Positions 43,433 to 53,784 of a DNA stretch of 54,585 nucleotides are shown here, in pieces (position 1 is the first letter of the stretch; every line of letters begins with the position of its first letter). The position numbers were made by a program, and so were the translations under genes. Below the pieces are notes generated by a model. It ran no database searches. It saw only the letters and a list, made by a program, of their open reading frames with translations, and was not told the origin of the DNA. Origin of the DNA: Brochothrix campestris FSL F6-1037 (GTDB taxonomy: Bacteria > Bacillota > Bacilli > Lactobacillales > Listeriaceae); NCBI RefSeq assembly GCF_000525915.1, contig NZ_AODH01000021.1, positions 1 to 54,585 of the forward strand. The letters run 5' to 3'.

Positions 43433-45322
43433 TTGAAAAAAACGAAAATTAAAAATCTAATTGAGAAAAGTCGTCGTCATCAGGAATTGATTGCTGCGTT
43501 GGTAGCAGGGGTAATGATTGTTCTGGCCCTTTGTTTACAAAAGCCTCTGCCACAGGTGACACCGATTGTTTTTTGTAGTGCTTATGTGATTGGAGGCTAT
43601 GCCAAGGCAAAAGCTGGCTTGTTAGAGACCATCACTTCGAAAAAATTGAATGTCGAGTTGTTGATGATATTAGCTGCGATAGGTTCAGCACTCATTGGCT
43701 ATTGGTTAGAAGGTGCCTTATTGATAGTTATTTTTGCGCTTAGTGGCGCACTCGAAACGTATGCACTGAACAAAAGCCAACAAGCAATGAGTGCCTTGTT
43801 AGCGATGCAACCGCATGAAGCATGGTTACTTGATGAACAGAAGACGGTGACACGTGTTCAAATTACTGAGTTAGTTGTGGGTGATAAAATACTTGTTAAG
43901 CCAGGTGAACAAATACCAGTTGATGGCAATGTACGTTTAGGGAAATCCGTTGTAGATGAAGCGGCTCTAAGTGGTGAAGCACAAGGAGTTGGTAAAAGCT
44001 ATGGTGATAGCGTGTTTGCAGGCACCTTTAATCGCCAGGCCACACTGACGATTGAGATGACAACCTTGCCTGAGCAAAGTCTCTTTCAAAAAATAATCGA
44101 CTTAGTGAGAGAAGCACAGTCAAAGAAAACAAATAGTGAACAATTTATCGATCGTTTTGAAGGGGTGTATGTCAAAATTGTCTTATTTGCTGTAGTTCTA
44201 ATGATGGTATTACCGCCTTTATTAGGAGGTTGGACATGGCAAGTGGCAACTTATCGGGCGATGGTATTGTTAGTTGTTGCTTCTCCTTGTGCGTTAGTGG
44301 CATCGATAACGCCTGCTTTATTAGCTGTGATGTCTAATGGAGCGAAACACGGGGTGCTATTTAAAGGTGGCGATCAAATCGAACGGTTAGCTCGTATTAC
44401 AACAATCGCCTTCGACAAAACAGGTACCTTAACAAAAGGGCAACCAATAGTGACAAGGTGTTATGTTGCTCCCACTGAAAACGTGCGCGAAGCGTTAGCG
44501 ATAGTCGCAGGGATGGAAGCTCAAACGACACACCCACTGGCAGCGGCAGTAATGGATTATTGCAAAACAAAAGCAATTGAACTAGCGCAAGTAGATAGTA
44601 TCATAGATCACCCCGGCTTAGGCATCTCAACAACGGTGGCAGATACGACCTATCTTGTTGGAAAAGGAGCTTTTATGAACAAGGCGGCATTAACAAGCTT
44701 TAGACGTATTAAAGGTGAGGTGGATTCTGAAACAGTGGGGACTGTTATTTATATGCAACGAGGCACTGAGGTCATCGTCGAATTAACCGTGAACGATACG
44801 GTTAGGGCTGAAAGTCATCGGGCAATCAATCAATTAACAAATTTAGGCATTCATACAGTGATGCTTACCGGTGATAATGAACAGACAGCGCGACAGATTG
44901 CGGCAGAAACGAAGGTGGAAAAGGTTGTCGCCAATTGTCTACCAGCGGAAAAGGTCGAAGCGATTACACAGTTACAACAAGCCGGTGAAGCAGTCGCGAT
45001 GATTGGTGATGGCATTAATGATGCGCCTGCCTTAGCAACTGCCTCACTTGGGATTGCGATGGGTGAAGGATCTGATATCGCGATTGAAACCGCGGATATT
45101 GTCTTAATGAAAAATGATTTACTTAAATTAGTGAGTGCTGTCAAATTAAGTCGGCGGGCGAGTCGAATTATTAAACAAAATATTATGTTTTCATTGAGCG
45201 TTATTGTGTTATTGATTGCATCGAATACGCTCCAATGGATTAATTTACCGTTTGGTGTCATTGGCCATGAAGGAAGTACAATTTTAGTAATTCTTAATTC
45301 ACTACGATTATTACGTCATTAA
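43433..45322 (+). CDS. pfeT: P1B4-type metal-efflux ATPase, PfeT/FrvA-like
   Basis: A P-type ATPase of about 629 residues exporting Fe(II), possibly also haem-related iron, Zn or Co. The membrane metal motif is SPC (VVASPCALVASITPALL), not CPC, and the last helix carries HEGSTILVILNSLRLL, both marks of the P1B4 class (B. subtilis PfeT, Listeria FrvA). DKTGTLTKG, the TGDN segment and GDGINDAPAL are intact. There is no N-terminal metal-binding domain. TTG 43433 is eight bases from GAGAGGG; the alternative GTG 43424 overlaps that site. A 12-bp palindrome, TCTCAATTGAGA, overlaps the ribosome-binding site. The PerR box upstream fits a peroxide/iron role. Confidence 0.9.
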   Translation: MKKTKIKNLIEKSRRHQELIAALVAGVMIVLALCLQKPLPQVTPIVFCSAYVIGGYAKAKAGLLETITSKKLNVELLMILAAIGSALIGYWLEGALLIVIFALSGALETYALNKSQQAMSALLAMQPHEAWLLDEQKTVTRVQITELVVGDKILVKPGEQIPVDGNVRLGKSVVDEAALSGEAQGVGKSYGDSVFAGTFNRQATLTIEMTTLPEQSLFQKIIDLVREAQSKKTNSEQFIDRFEGVYVKIVLFAVVLMMVLPPLLGGWTWQVATYRAMVLLVVASPCALVASITPALLAVMSNGAKHGVLFKGGDQIERLARITTIAFDKTGTLTKGQPIVTRCYVAPTENVREALAIVAGMEAQTTHPLAAAVMDYCKTKAIELAQVDSIIDHPGLGISTTVADTTYLVGKGAFMNKAALTSFRRIKGEVDSETVGTVIYMQRGTEVIVELTVNDTVRAESHRAINQLTNLGIHTVMLTGDNEQTARQIAAETKVEKVVANCLPAEKVEAITQLQQAGEAVAMIGDGINDAPALATASLGIAMGEGSDIAIETADIVLMKNDLLKLVSAVKLSRRASRIIKQNIMFSLSVIVLLIASNTLQWINLPFGVIGHEGSTILVILNSLRLLRH

Positions 45323-45362
45323 CAACGAAAAGAGAATCGCAATGCGATTCTCTTTTCGTTGT
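45322..45362. terminator. Bidirectional terminator, perfect 19-bp hairpin
   Basis: ACAACGAAAAGAGAATCGC / GCGATTCTCTTTTCGTTGT around AAT. It starts at the last base of the pfeT stop codon and ends two bases before the namA stop codon on the other strand, so two convergent genes share it. Confidence 0.9.
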
Positions 45363-45364
45363 CT

Positions 45365-46405
45365 TTATTTTGTTGCGGCAGGAAACGCCCGTACATATTG
45401 TTTGGGTAGCTCAATCGTTTTGTTTAAAGTGTCGGCTGCATTCAATGCCCAATAAGGATCGCGTAATAAAGCGCGACCAACAGCAACCATATCAGCTTGG
45501 TTATTGAGAATAGCTGCATTTGCCAACTGTGGATTGCTAAGTTTTCCGACGGCAATCACAGGCGTTGTCAAAGCTTGTTTATAAGCTGCGGCAAGTCCAA
45601 GTTGATACCCCGCATCGCTTCCAATTGTAGCAGACGGTCCGGTGGGACTTTCACCACCTGCACTGACATGAAAAACATCGACGCCAGCTTGTTGGTAAGC
45701 CGTCGCCAGTTGTAAGCTCTCAGCTAACCGGTAGCCGTTTGCGTCAAATTCAGTGGCTGAGATTCTGAAAAGTAATGGCATCTCAGTCGGCATCACCTGC
45801 TTAACAGCTTGAATGACTTCGGTACCGAATAAGGCTTTATCGGCGCCGTATCGATCGGTACGTTTGTTTGTTAAAGCCGATTGAAATTGATGGATTAAAT
45901 AGCCATGGGCGCCGTGCAGTTCAATCGCATCAACACCGGCTTTGACTGCCCGTTTAACAGCAGCAGCATACTTGTTAACCATGTCAGACACTTCAGCTGT
46001 TGAGAGCGCCCGTGGTGTTTTTGAAGCGCCGTCAAACGGGATGGCTGAGGCGGAGACCGGGGTGATTGCGTCGGTAGCCTTTCGCCCAGCGTGCGCAATT
46101 TGAATCGCGACTTTGGCACCCGCAGTATGACAGGCTGCGACGATTTTTGCGAGGCCTTCGATTTGACCGTCTTCCCAAAGGCCAAGGCAGTTGTTTGAAA
46201 TACGACCGTCGGGCTCGATGTTGGTCATCTCGATAATGATTAAACCTGTACCACCAATGGCCCGTGAGGCATAGTGCATCACATGCCAGTCTGTACTGTA
46301 ACCATCTTGGTTGCGGGCAGAGTACATACACATGGGTGGCATGACGATGCGGTTTTTTAACGTTAAGCCCTTAATTGAGAGCGGTGAATATAAGTCAGTT
46401 GTCAT
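45365..46405 (-). CDS. namA: NADPH dehydrogenase, old yellow enzyme (YqjM/NamA type)
   Basis: FMN-dependent ene-reductase, 346 residues. It contains KNRIVMPPMCMYSA, whose Cys contacts FMN in YqjM-type enzymes, QIAHAGRKA, the substrate-binding HGAHGYLIHQF with the paired histidines, and the C-terminal phosphate-binding GRALLRDPYW. It reduces activated C=C bonds, probably in oxidative or electrophile stress. AAGGGGGAA precedes the ATG. It is convergent with pfeT and downstream of glpT, with a terminator between. Confidence 0.93.
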   Translation of the reverse strand: MTTDLYSPLSIKGLTLKNRIVMPPMCMYSARNQDGYSTDWHVMHYASRAIGGTGLIIIEMTNIEPDGRISNNCLGLWEDGQIEGLAKIVAACHTAGAKVAIQIAHAGRKATDAITPVSASAIPFDGASKTPRALSTAEVSDMVNKYAAAVKRAVKAGVDAIELHGAHGYLIHQFQSALTNKRTDRYGADKALFGTEVIQAVKQVMPTEMPLLFRISATEFDANGYRLAESLQLATAYQQAGVDVFHVSAGGESPTGPSATIGSDAGYQLGLAAAYKQALTTPVIAVGKLSNPQLANAAILNNQADMVAVGRALLRDPYWALNAADTLNKTIELPKQYVRAFPAATK

Positions 46406-46471
46406 TAAAATTCCCCCTTAAAGATATCTCTTACTATAGCTGTAAATCGCGGTTACGACAAATGAAGTGCC

Positions 46472-46502
46472 TAAAAAACAGAATGGCAAGGGCCATTCTG
46501 TT
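46472..46502 (-). terminator. glpT terminator
   Basis: On the minus strand, CAGAATGGC / GCCATTCTG with a CCTT loop and a T-run. It lies about 70 bp after the glpT stop. Confidence 0.87.
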
Positions 46503-46570
46503 CAGGTTGTTGACACTAGTCTCTTTAAAAAAGCAGTCAAGCGGTTTTTCGCTAAGAAGATAAACCACTG

Positions 46571-47923
46571 TTACTTAGTTTGTTCTTGGCCACGAATATT
46601 CCAAGTGAAGGCAAACACGATTGCCGCTAAGATACATGAGATGAAGATGAGTGTGAAACCAACATCCCAGCTATAGGCATCTACAACGAAACCGAGTAAC
46701 GCATTAGCCATCACAGCCCCACCGAGGTAACCGAATAATCCAGTTAAGCCAGCCGCTGTTCCAGCTGCTTTTTTCGGTACAAGATCGAGGGCTTGTAAGC
46801 CGATAAGCATAACAGGACCATAGATTAAGAAACCGATGGCGATCAAAGCGATGTTATCGATTAAAGGATGGCCAGCAGGGTTGAGCCAGTAGACTAAGAC
46901 CGCAACCGCGACACCGAGCATAAACACAACACCGGCAGGCCCACGACGCCCTCTAAAGAACTTGTCTGAAATCCAACCACAAAGTAAGGTACCAGGAATT
47001 CCTGCCCATTCATATAAGAAGTAAGACCAACTTGTCTTACTTAAATCCATGCCTTTAACTTCGTTTAAATAGGCAGGCGCCCAGTCTAATACGCCATAAC
47101 GTGTAAAGTAGACGAACACGTTGGCGATCGCAATCATCCACACCCATTTATTGCTAAGGACGTATTTGAATAAGATTTCTTTGACGCTGAGTTCTTCTTC
47201 AAGCGTTTCATGAGAAGAGTTGGGATAATCGTTACGATATTCTTCAATTGAAGGTAATCCTTCAGATTGAGGTGTGTCACGCATTAAAATGTACGAAATA
47301 ATCGCAACGATAATCGCGATCAACGCAGGGAAGATGAAGACGCCATTAAAGGCTTTAATGCTAATTATGTACGTTGAGGTTAAACTGATCCCTGCAACTG
47401 CAATCGGAGCCATAATTCCGCCACCGACATTGTGAGCAACGTTCCAAATTGCTGTTTTGCCACCGCGCTCATTTAATGAAAACCAATGAACGAGCGTTCG
47501 ACCAGCAGGTGGCCAACCCATGCCTTGGAACCAACCGACTAAGAACAGCATCACGAACATTGTCGTAATTGAAGACGTGAAATACGGGATAAAACCTAAT
47601 AATAAGTTAATAATAGCAGCTAAAACTAAACCAAGTGGTAAAAAGATACGGGCGTTACTACGATCGGAGACAATCCCCATCACAAATTTACTGATACCAT
47701 AGGCGATTGAAACAGCAGATAAAGCTAGACCCAATTGTCCCTTAGTAAATCCTTCTTCCATTAAGCCAGGAATTGCGAGTGAAAAGTTTTTACGTAATAA
47801 GTAATAACCGGCGTAACCGATAAAAATTCCGATGAATACTTGTAGCCGTAAACGACGATAAACAGGGTCGATTTCTTCTTTTGGTAACCGCTTTTTGGCG
47901 GTTGGTGGTGCTAAAAATGACAT
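46571..47923 (-). CDS. glpT: Glycerol-3-phosphate transporter GlpT
   Basis: MFS organophosphate:phosphate antiporter, 450 residues, about 12 membrane helices. Typical segments are [59 protein letters not shown] and the central [11 protein letters not shown]. Arginines for phosphate binding are in YYLLRKNF and [22 protein letters not shown] precedes the ATG. A promoter with an overlapping cre-like site lies 33-69 bp upstream, so glucose repression by CcpA is likely. Confidence 0.95.
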   Translation of the reverse strand: MSFLAPPTAKKRLPKEEIDPVYRRLRLQVFIGIFIGYAGYYLLRKNFSLAIPGLMEEGFTKGQLGLALSAVSIAYGISKFVMGIVSDRSNARIFLPLGLVLAAIINLLLGFIPYFTSSITTMFVMLFLVGWFQGMGWPPAGRTLVHWFSLNERGGKTAIWNVAHNVGGGIMAPIAVAGISLTSTYIISIKAFNGVFIFPALIAIIVAIISYILMRDTPQSEGLPSIEEYRNDYPNSSHETLEEELSVKEILFKYVLSNKWVWMIAIANVFVYFTRYGVLDWAPAYLNEVKGMDLSKTSWSYFLYEWAGIPGTLLCGWISDKFFRGRRGPAGVVFMLGVAVAVLVYWLNPAGHPLIDNIALIAIGFLIYGPVMLIGLQALDLVPKKAAGTAAGLTGLFGYLGGAVMANALLGFVVDAYSWDVGFTLIFISCILAAIVFAFTWNIRGQEQTK

Positions 47924-47955
47924 GTAATTTCCTCCTTTTAATAAGTAATAGGGTC

Positions 47956-47983
47956 AGTATAGCAAGGAATAATAAGGTTGTAA
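47956..47983 (-). promoter_or_regulatory. glpT promoter
   Basis: Minus strand TTACAA (47978-47983), a 16-bp spacer and TATACT (47956-47961). Confidence 0.65.
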
Positions 47984-47992
47984 GCGTTTTTT
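47978..47992. promoter_or_regulatory. cre-like CcpA site at glpT
   Basis: TTGTAAGCGTTTTTT matches 14 of 15 positions of WTGNAANCGNWNNCW; the C near the end is T. It overlaps the -35 element of the glpT promoter, a position suited to repression. Confidence 0.5.
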
Positions 47993-48192
47993 TTTATAAA
48001 AGTGACTTTAGTTCGACGCATTAAACGCAAGAAAACCTCCATTTTAGGAATGTTTATATCAAAAAAAAAGAACAACGAAGCTTGTCTGTACAAGTGGAGA
48101 GGCTAGCGGTGTATACCACTTAAGGTCGAATTGTGAAAAAAGGCCAGTTCTGTGAGTATAGTCCTGTTCTTGTCGGTAGTTGTGAAGGCAAT

Positions 48193-48240
48193 AAAAAAAA
48201 CGCTTAAATCTACTCGGAATTTGAGCTGATTTAAGCGTTT
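48193..48240 (-). terminator. GW-amidase terminator
   Basis: On the minus strand, AACGCTTAAATC / GATTTAAGCGTT followed by eight T, directly after the stop codon. Confidence 0.88.
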
Positions 48241-48245
48241 GACAA

Positions 48246-51200
48246 TTATTTAAAGGCTTTATAGTACATCCAACCAATTGTTTTACCCTTTACCTGGAAC
48301 TGATAATAGATACCGTTTTTAGTAGTGGCTTGTTTGATGATATGGACTTTTTTTTGCTTGGTATTTTTTGCCGGAGTTTAATTTTTTGTAGCCATATTCT
48401 TTATAAGGGAGTGTTGCAACGGCATAATCTCTCCCGTTAATTACAACTGTTCGATTGAAGGAAACTTGTTTTTCGGCAGTGACCTGTGGAGCAACAAAGG
48501 CTTGTTTTAATACCCACCCAATTATTTTGTTATTGTACGTGAATTGATAAAAAGTACCATTACTTGTAGTTGTCTCAGCAGAAACAGATACTTTTTTGAG
48601 GTGATAGCTGCTGGCTTTTGCTAACACTTGTGTTTTTAGCTGTCCGTTCGGCTGGCTATAAATTGTATCCTTTCGATTTGATTGATCAATAAACAGTGTG
48701 CGTTTTATTGGCTTAATCGAAAGCGGTTCGGTCGTAACAAAAGCTTTATGATACATCCACCCAATCGTTTTGCCATTCAGTTGGAATTGATAATAGAGGC
48801 CATTTTTAGTAGTGGCTTGTTTAATGACAGTCACTTTTTTATTTAAATAGGGTTTGCCAGCGCTTAATTTTTTGTATCCGACTTCTTTATAAGGAAGTGT
48901 TGCAACGGCGTAATCTCTGACGGGTAATGAAATGTAGCGTTCAAATGACACCGTCTTCTCCGAGCTTACTTTTGGTGTAACAAATGCTTGTTTAGCGAGC
49001 CAACCAATTGTTTTGTTGTTTGAGCTGAATTGATAAAATGTCCCTTTACTGGTGGTGGTTTCGGCAATGACTTTTACTTTTTGGTAATGATAAATTTTGG
49101 CGTTTCTAACAGTTGTGACATTGAGTAGACCGTTCGGACGACTATATATTTTATCCGCACGACTGCTTTGATCGATGTATTTTGTAAGATTCACTGTTTT
49201 AATGGTTATTTTCTCTTCTGGGACGAAAGCTTTATGGAACATCCATCCGATTGTTTTACCATTGATTTGGAATTGGTAATACAAACCGTTTTTAGTGGTT
49301 GCTTGTTGAATAATGTGAACTTGCTGACCTTCATATTTTTTGCCAGCGCTTAATTTTTGATAACCAATTGCTTTATAGGGTTGTGTTGCAACGGCATAGT
49401 CTTTGTTAGGCAATGAGATAAAGCGATCTGACGAGAGGGTTTTATGGCTCAAAATATCGGAGGCGCTAACAAAGGCTTGTTTAGCAAGCCAGCCAATTGT
49501 TTTATTGTTATAACTGAACTGATAAAAGTTTCCTTTACTAGTGGTGGTTTCGGCAATGACTTTTACCTTTTGATAATGATAGGTTGTGGCATTTTCAACT
49601 GTTGTGACATTCAGCAGACCGTTCGGACGACTGTATATTTTATCGACACGACCTGTTTGGTCGATGTAGCGGTCCAAATTGACGGCTTTAACAACGGTCT
49701 TTTCTTCGTCAACGAAGGCGCGTTTATCCATCCACCCAATTGTTTTGTTATTTACTTTAAATTGGTAATAAGCCCCTTTGGTAGTGGTCGCTTCAGCGAT
49801 GATGTCTGCTTGTTGTCCATCGTAAAGGGTACCGCTAGCTACCTTAGATGTGCCATTTATCCGATAAGGCTGTGACCAAATGGTATCTTTACGTGTTGTT
49901 TGTTTGATAAACCGTTGCAAACTAATCGCTTTTTTTTGTCGTCGTATCCGGTTTGAAAAAGGCTGCCTTATGAAGCCAACCAATGACCTTGTTATTGGCT
50001 TTAAACTGGTAGTATGTGCCACTGGCTGTGGTTGCTTCGGCAACGATAGTGACCTCCTTGTCGTGCCAACTGGAAGCTGTCCCGCTTTTTTTTACACCGA
50101 CAATATTATTAGGTTTGGACCAAATGATATTGTTCTTATTCGTTTGATCAATGAAGCGGGTGTAATTAACCGTTTTTTGAGAAAGCAGTTCGTCATACTG
50201 TTTGAAGGCTTTCTTATCGAGCCAACCAATTGTTTTTCCAGCAATCTGAAATTGGTAGTAGGTGCCTTTTGTTGTAGTTGCTTCAGCGATTACGGTTGCT
50301 TGTTGTTGGTTGTATTTACTCGCGGCCCCGACTGATGTAGCGCCGGCTGTATTATAAGGTTTGGACCAGATAATATCTTTCTGGTTACTCTGTTCAACAT
50401 ATGTCGTAATATTCAGTTTTTTTTGACTGGTAATAGCGTCGCTCATTTGGTTGTAATGACGAACAACAAGGTCATAAAATTGGCTCTGGGTATAGCCGAA
50501 TTGAGCGAAATAACCGCTCGGATCACTATGATTTGTTCCTCCTAAAAAAAGTGTAACTGTGGAGTGAAACCAAATCGTACCGATTCCATCAAACTCAGCG
50601 TTGTCTGGCTTGAGGTCAAACGTTCGTAAGACAGCGGCCGCATAATACGCTTGATTATTGACACTTCGTGCGAATTTATCATATGTATTGGTTTCTGTTA
50701 ATTCAACATGAGCCATTAACGCGTTGGCATAGCGTCCTGCTCCCCAAGCGCTATAGGCAGGATCGTGCAATTCGATGATGCTTTGATAATCAACAAAGCT
50801 ATGAACGAAGGCGTTTCCCCAATTATTGACCATGTAATTAATTTCGTTATCAATTTTATCATTTGGCCCACCAGCTGTCGCATGAATGACGATGCCATTT
50901 GGTTTTTTTGAGGTTGTTTTATAAGGCATTGTTTGATTTTCTTTATCGAGTACCTGTTGTAATAAAAAACGTTTGTTTTGAATTGCATTCGGTGTGAGTT
51001 TCTGCGCTAAAAGATAGTCGTTGACCGGTGGATAAACAACTTTAGCGCTGAAACTTCGTAGTTTGGGAGAGTTCTCATCGTCTGCAACCGCTGTTTCCGG
51101 ATGATCATTTGCATTAGTTTTACTATCGTACAGAGAGAGGTCTTCGTCTTTTAATGTTTCGAGTGCAGTTGTGGCGTCGACGGCTGTCTCTGTTGTTAAT

Positions 51201-51274
51201 GCATTGGTAGTGAGTGGGCTGAATAAAAGACCGACAGTGGCAATTAAAGTAGCTGGTAATAAAAGGTGGCGCAT
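48246..51274 (-). CDS. Secreted N-acetylmuramoyl-L-alanine amidase with nine GW modules (two homopolymer frameshifts)
   Basis: A large autolysin of about 1008 residues after correcting one extra base in each of the 8-base runs at 49930-49937 and 48348-48355. It has a signal peptide (MRHLLLPATLIATVGLLFS...), a variable acidic linker and an amidase-2 domain at about residues 110-280 with zinc ligands in IVIHATAG, AFVHSFVD and TNHSDPSGYF. Nine GW/SH3b modules follow, each ending near IGW(L/M)xxKAF. Such modules bind lipoteichoic acid and hold the enzyme at the surface, as in Listeria Ami. GGAGGATT precedes ATG 51274. The last six modules form three copies of a two-module unit. Confidence 0.88.
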
Positions 51275-51318
51275 AGAAATCCTCCAATCAAATCGTGTAA
51301 TAGGGTTAAACAAGGTAA

Positions 51319-51349
51319 TAAAAAAACCTCACTTTTACAAGGAAGGTTC
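51319..51349 (-). terminator. Weak terminator after the DUF6509-like gene
   Basis: On the minus strand, AACCT...AGGTT closes a long loop and is followed by seven T. Confidence 0.5.
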
Positions 51350-51360
51350 ATCTAAGATGT

Positions 51361-51648
51361 TTATTGTTCGGTGATTTTAGCGCTACAATAGGCTAAAATT
51401 TCTGCTTCTTCATCTTCGTCTAATGCAATGTCAATCTGTGTGTCTTTAGCGATTGAACGAATATGGTAAGTAATCAGACGGATGTTTTCGTCTTTCTTGC
51501 CAATTAAGACGCGTAATTCAAGGCCGTTTGCTTCATACAGTTCATCATCCTCATCAACCGTAAAATTAATAAAGAATTCAAAACGTTCACCTTCAATAAT
51601 ACCAGTTGGATCAAATAAGAGATCCATAGTGTGGGAAAGTAGTTCCAT
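51361..51648 (-). CDS. DUF6509-like small acidic protein
   Basis: A 95-residue acidic cytoplasmic protein. Segments MDLLFDPTGIIEGERFEFFI and VDEDDELYEANGLELRVLIG resemble the family labelled DUF6509, which is often mis-annotated as pullulanase. No catalytic motif is visible, and no enzyme function should be assigned. AAAGGAG precedes the ATG. It lies upstream of the autolysin on the same strand, but a probable weak terminator separates them. Confidence 0.75.
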   Translation of the reverse strand: MELLSHTMDLLFDPTGIIEGERFEFFINFTVDEDDELYEANGLELRVLIGKKDENIRLITYHIRSIAKDTQIDIALDEDEEAEILAYCSAKITEQ

Positions 51649-51822
51649 TTAGTTCAACTCCTTTAGTCGTTCTATCTTCTATTATCAAAGGTAAGGCCAG
51701 AATAGTAAAGGTTTTTTACAATAATTATTGTAATTAAGCGAGACAACAGTGATGTTAAAGCGGAAACGTGTATAATAAAGAACAAAGCAATCAGATGAAT
51801 TATTAGAGGATGGATGACGAAA

Positions 51823-53784
51823 ATGAAACGATATAATCACTTGAAGAATGAAACATCACCCTATCTAAAAGCGCATGCAACAGATATTGTTAATTGGTAT
51901 CCTTGGAGCGAAGCGGCTTTTTTGGCGGCAAAGTCAGAACAAAAACCGGTATTTTTAAGTAGCGGCTATTCGACCTGCCACTGGTGTCACGTCATGAGTG
52001 ATGAATCGTTTAATGATCCAATCGTGGGCGCCTATTTAAATGCGCATTTTATCGCGATTAAAGTTGATCGTGAAGAAAGACCTGACATCGATTCGCTCTA
52101 TTTAAAAGTGTGTCAAATATTAACGGGGACTGCCGGGTGGCCGTTGAATGTCTTTTTAACGTCAACACAGCAGCCGTTTTATGCCGCGACGTATTTACCA
52201 AAGGTGAGTGAGGGTAGCAGACCCGATATTATGTCAGTCTTGCGTCATTTAAAACGGATGTATGAAGAAAAACCGGTAATGATTACCGACATAGGTCACC
52301 AATTGGTGGCAGATTTGGAGCGAAGCAGTAAAAGTGAGCCGCTATTAGAACCGTTGCCATTACAGCGAATGTATCGCTCATTATTACAGGCCTTTGATGT
52401 CAAAAATGGTGGTTTTGGGGCAGCACCTAAATACCCGACAAGTGCACCTTTGCGTTTTTTGATGGCTTATCAGACAGCGTATGCAGATGTTTATTCGAGT
52501 CGAATGGTCATTCAAACCTTAGATGCTTGGAAAAATAGCGCGCTTTATGATCAGCTTGAATATGGTTTTTTTAGATATAGCTCAGATTCCCGTTACCGCA
52601 TGCCTCATTTTGAAAAAATGCTCTATGATCAAGCGTTGCTGCTTGAAGTCTATATTGAAGCTTATGAAAAGTATCGGTTGCCACGTTATCAAAAGGTCGC
52701 GAGACAGATGCTTCAGTTTATTGATGAGAACTTTAAACAAACGATGCTATATGCAAGTGCGATAGATGCAGATAGTAATCAAATAGAAGGCGATTATTAT
52801 ACGTGGACATTAGATGAAGTGCTTGCCGTTTTAGGTGTTGAGCGAGGTGTTCCGTTTGCTTATCGATACGGTATTAAACAAGAAGGTGATATCGCAGGGG
52901 AAAATATTCTCTATATCAACGAAGCGGAGACGGATCTAACAGCTGTTGAATTGCGTGAATGTCGTGATAAACTGGTTGAAAGCCGTCGTCGACGAACAGC
53001 TCCTTACATTGAAACGCAACAAAAAACAGGTTGGAATGCATTGATGATAAAGGCGATAGCGAAAACAGGGCGCGTGTTGCAGGCAGAAGTGCTTATAAAT
53101 CAGGCGATTCAACAGTTTAAGGCCTTATATGATAGGAGTTATAAAAATGAACTTTATGCCATCGTCAATCAAGGGGTGAGCGGCAAAAAAGCATATTTAG
53201 AAGACTATGCTTATTTTATAAGTCTCTGTATCGAAATGCACCAATCAACCTATCAAACAGCTTACCTTGAGATTGCTATCAGGTTAGCTGCAGAACTGTG
53301 TGAATGTTTCGAAGATAAAGAAACAGGGGGATTCTTCTATACAGCCGAGCAGTCGGAGCGATTGGTTGTACGTGAGAAGGATGGGCTTGACACCGCCTTA
53401 CCAAATGCCAATGCTGTAATAGCAATCACCTTTGTTCAGATAACACAGCTGACAGGGGATGAAAAGTATGCGCAGCTTGCGGAAAAAGCCTTTCGTTTTT
53501 TTAGTGGAGATATTGAGCGTTATGGCTTGTCAGCAACGAGTTGGGGCAGTTACTTAATCGCCCAAGACAAGGCTGATACAACTTTTGTTTTTCAAGGGAA
53601 AGAAGTCATCCGAAAGGTGAAGACATTACAAAAATATCAAAAGATGACTGATATTTGGCAAGTGTATGAAACCGAAGGGCCGCTCCGTTTGCAAATTTGT
53701 TATGAAAAAACCTGTCGCTTCTATAATGAAGAAGCGATAAAAGATTATTTTGAAAAACGTGTGATGGAGGCGATGGATAAATGA
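51823..53784 (+). CDS. yyaL: YyaL-like thioredoxin-fold / six-hairpin glycosidase-like protein
   Basis: A protein of 653 residues (spermatogenesis-associated protein 20 / YyaL family). The N-terminal thioredoxin-like domain (about 1-165) has SGYSTCHWCHVMSDESF with a CxxC motif and AGWPLNVFLTS; the rest resembles an (alpha/alpha)6 barrel of the AGE-epimerase type (FGAAPKYPTSAPLRF, MPHFEKMLYDQA). Its biochemical role is not established. I favour ATG 51823 (MKRYNHLKNETSPYL), after AGAGGATGG; 51814 is possible. Its stop overlaps the next gene's start (ATGA). Confidence 0.88.
   Translation: MKRYNHLKNETSPYLKAHATDIVNWYPWSEAAFLAAKSEQKPVFLSSGYSTCHWCHVMSDESFNDPIVGAYLNAHFIAIKVDREERPDIDSLYLKVCQILTGTAGWPLNVFLTSTQQPFYAATYLPKVSEGSRPDIMSVLRHLKRMYEEKPVMITDIGHQLVADLERSSKSEPLLEPLPLQRMYRSLLQAFDVKNGGFGAAPKYPTSAPLRFLMAYQTAYADVYSSRMVIQTLDAWKNSALYDQLEYGFFRYSSDSRYRMPHFEKMLYDQALLLEVYIEAYEKYRLPRYQKVARQMLQFIDENFKQTMLYASAIDADSNQIEGDYYTWTLDEVLAVLGVERGVPFAYRYGIKQEGDIAGENILYINEAETDLTAVELRECRDKLVESRRRRTAPYIETQQKTGWNALMIKAIAKTGRVLQAEVLINQAIQQFKALYDRSYKNELYAIVNQGVSGKKAYLEDYAYFISLCIEMHQSTYQTAYLEIAIRLAAELCECFEDKETGGFFYTAEQSERLVVREKDGLDTALPNANAVIAITFVQITQLTGDEKYAQLAEKAFRFFSGDIERYGLSATSWGSYLIAQDKADTTFVFQGKEVIRKVKTLQKYQKMTDIWQVYETEGPLRLQICYEKTCRFYNEEAIKDYFEKRVMEAMDK

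Noticed and set aside
48060-48192. Third copy of the 38.3/43.2 kb structured element near the autolysin end
   Set aside because: It shares only short scattered words (for example AATTCGA) and neither the TTGTAG/CTACAA stem nor CAGTTTAATT.
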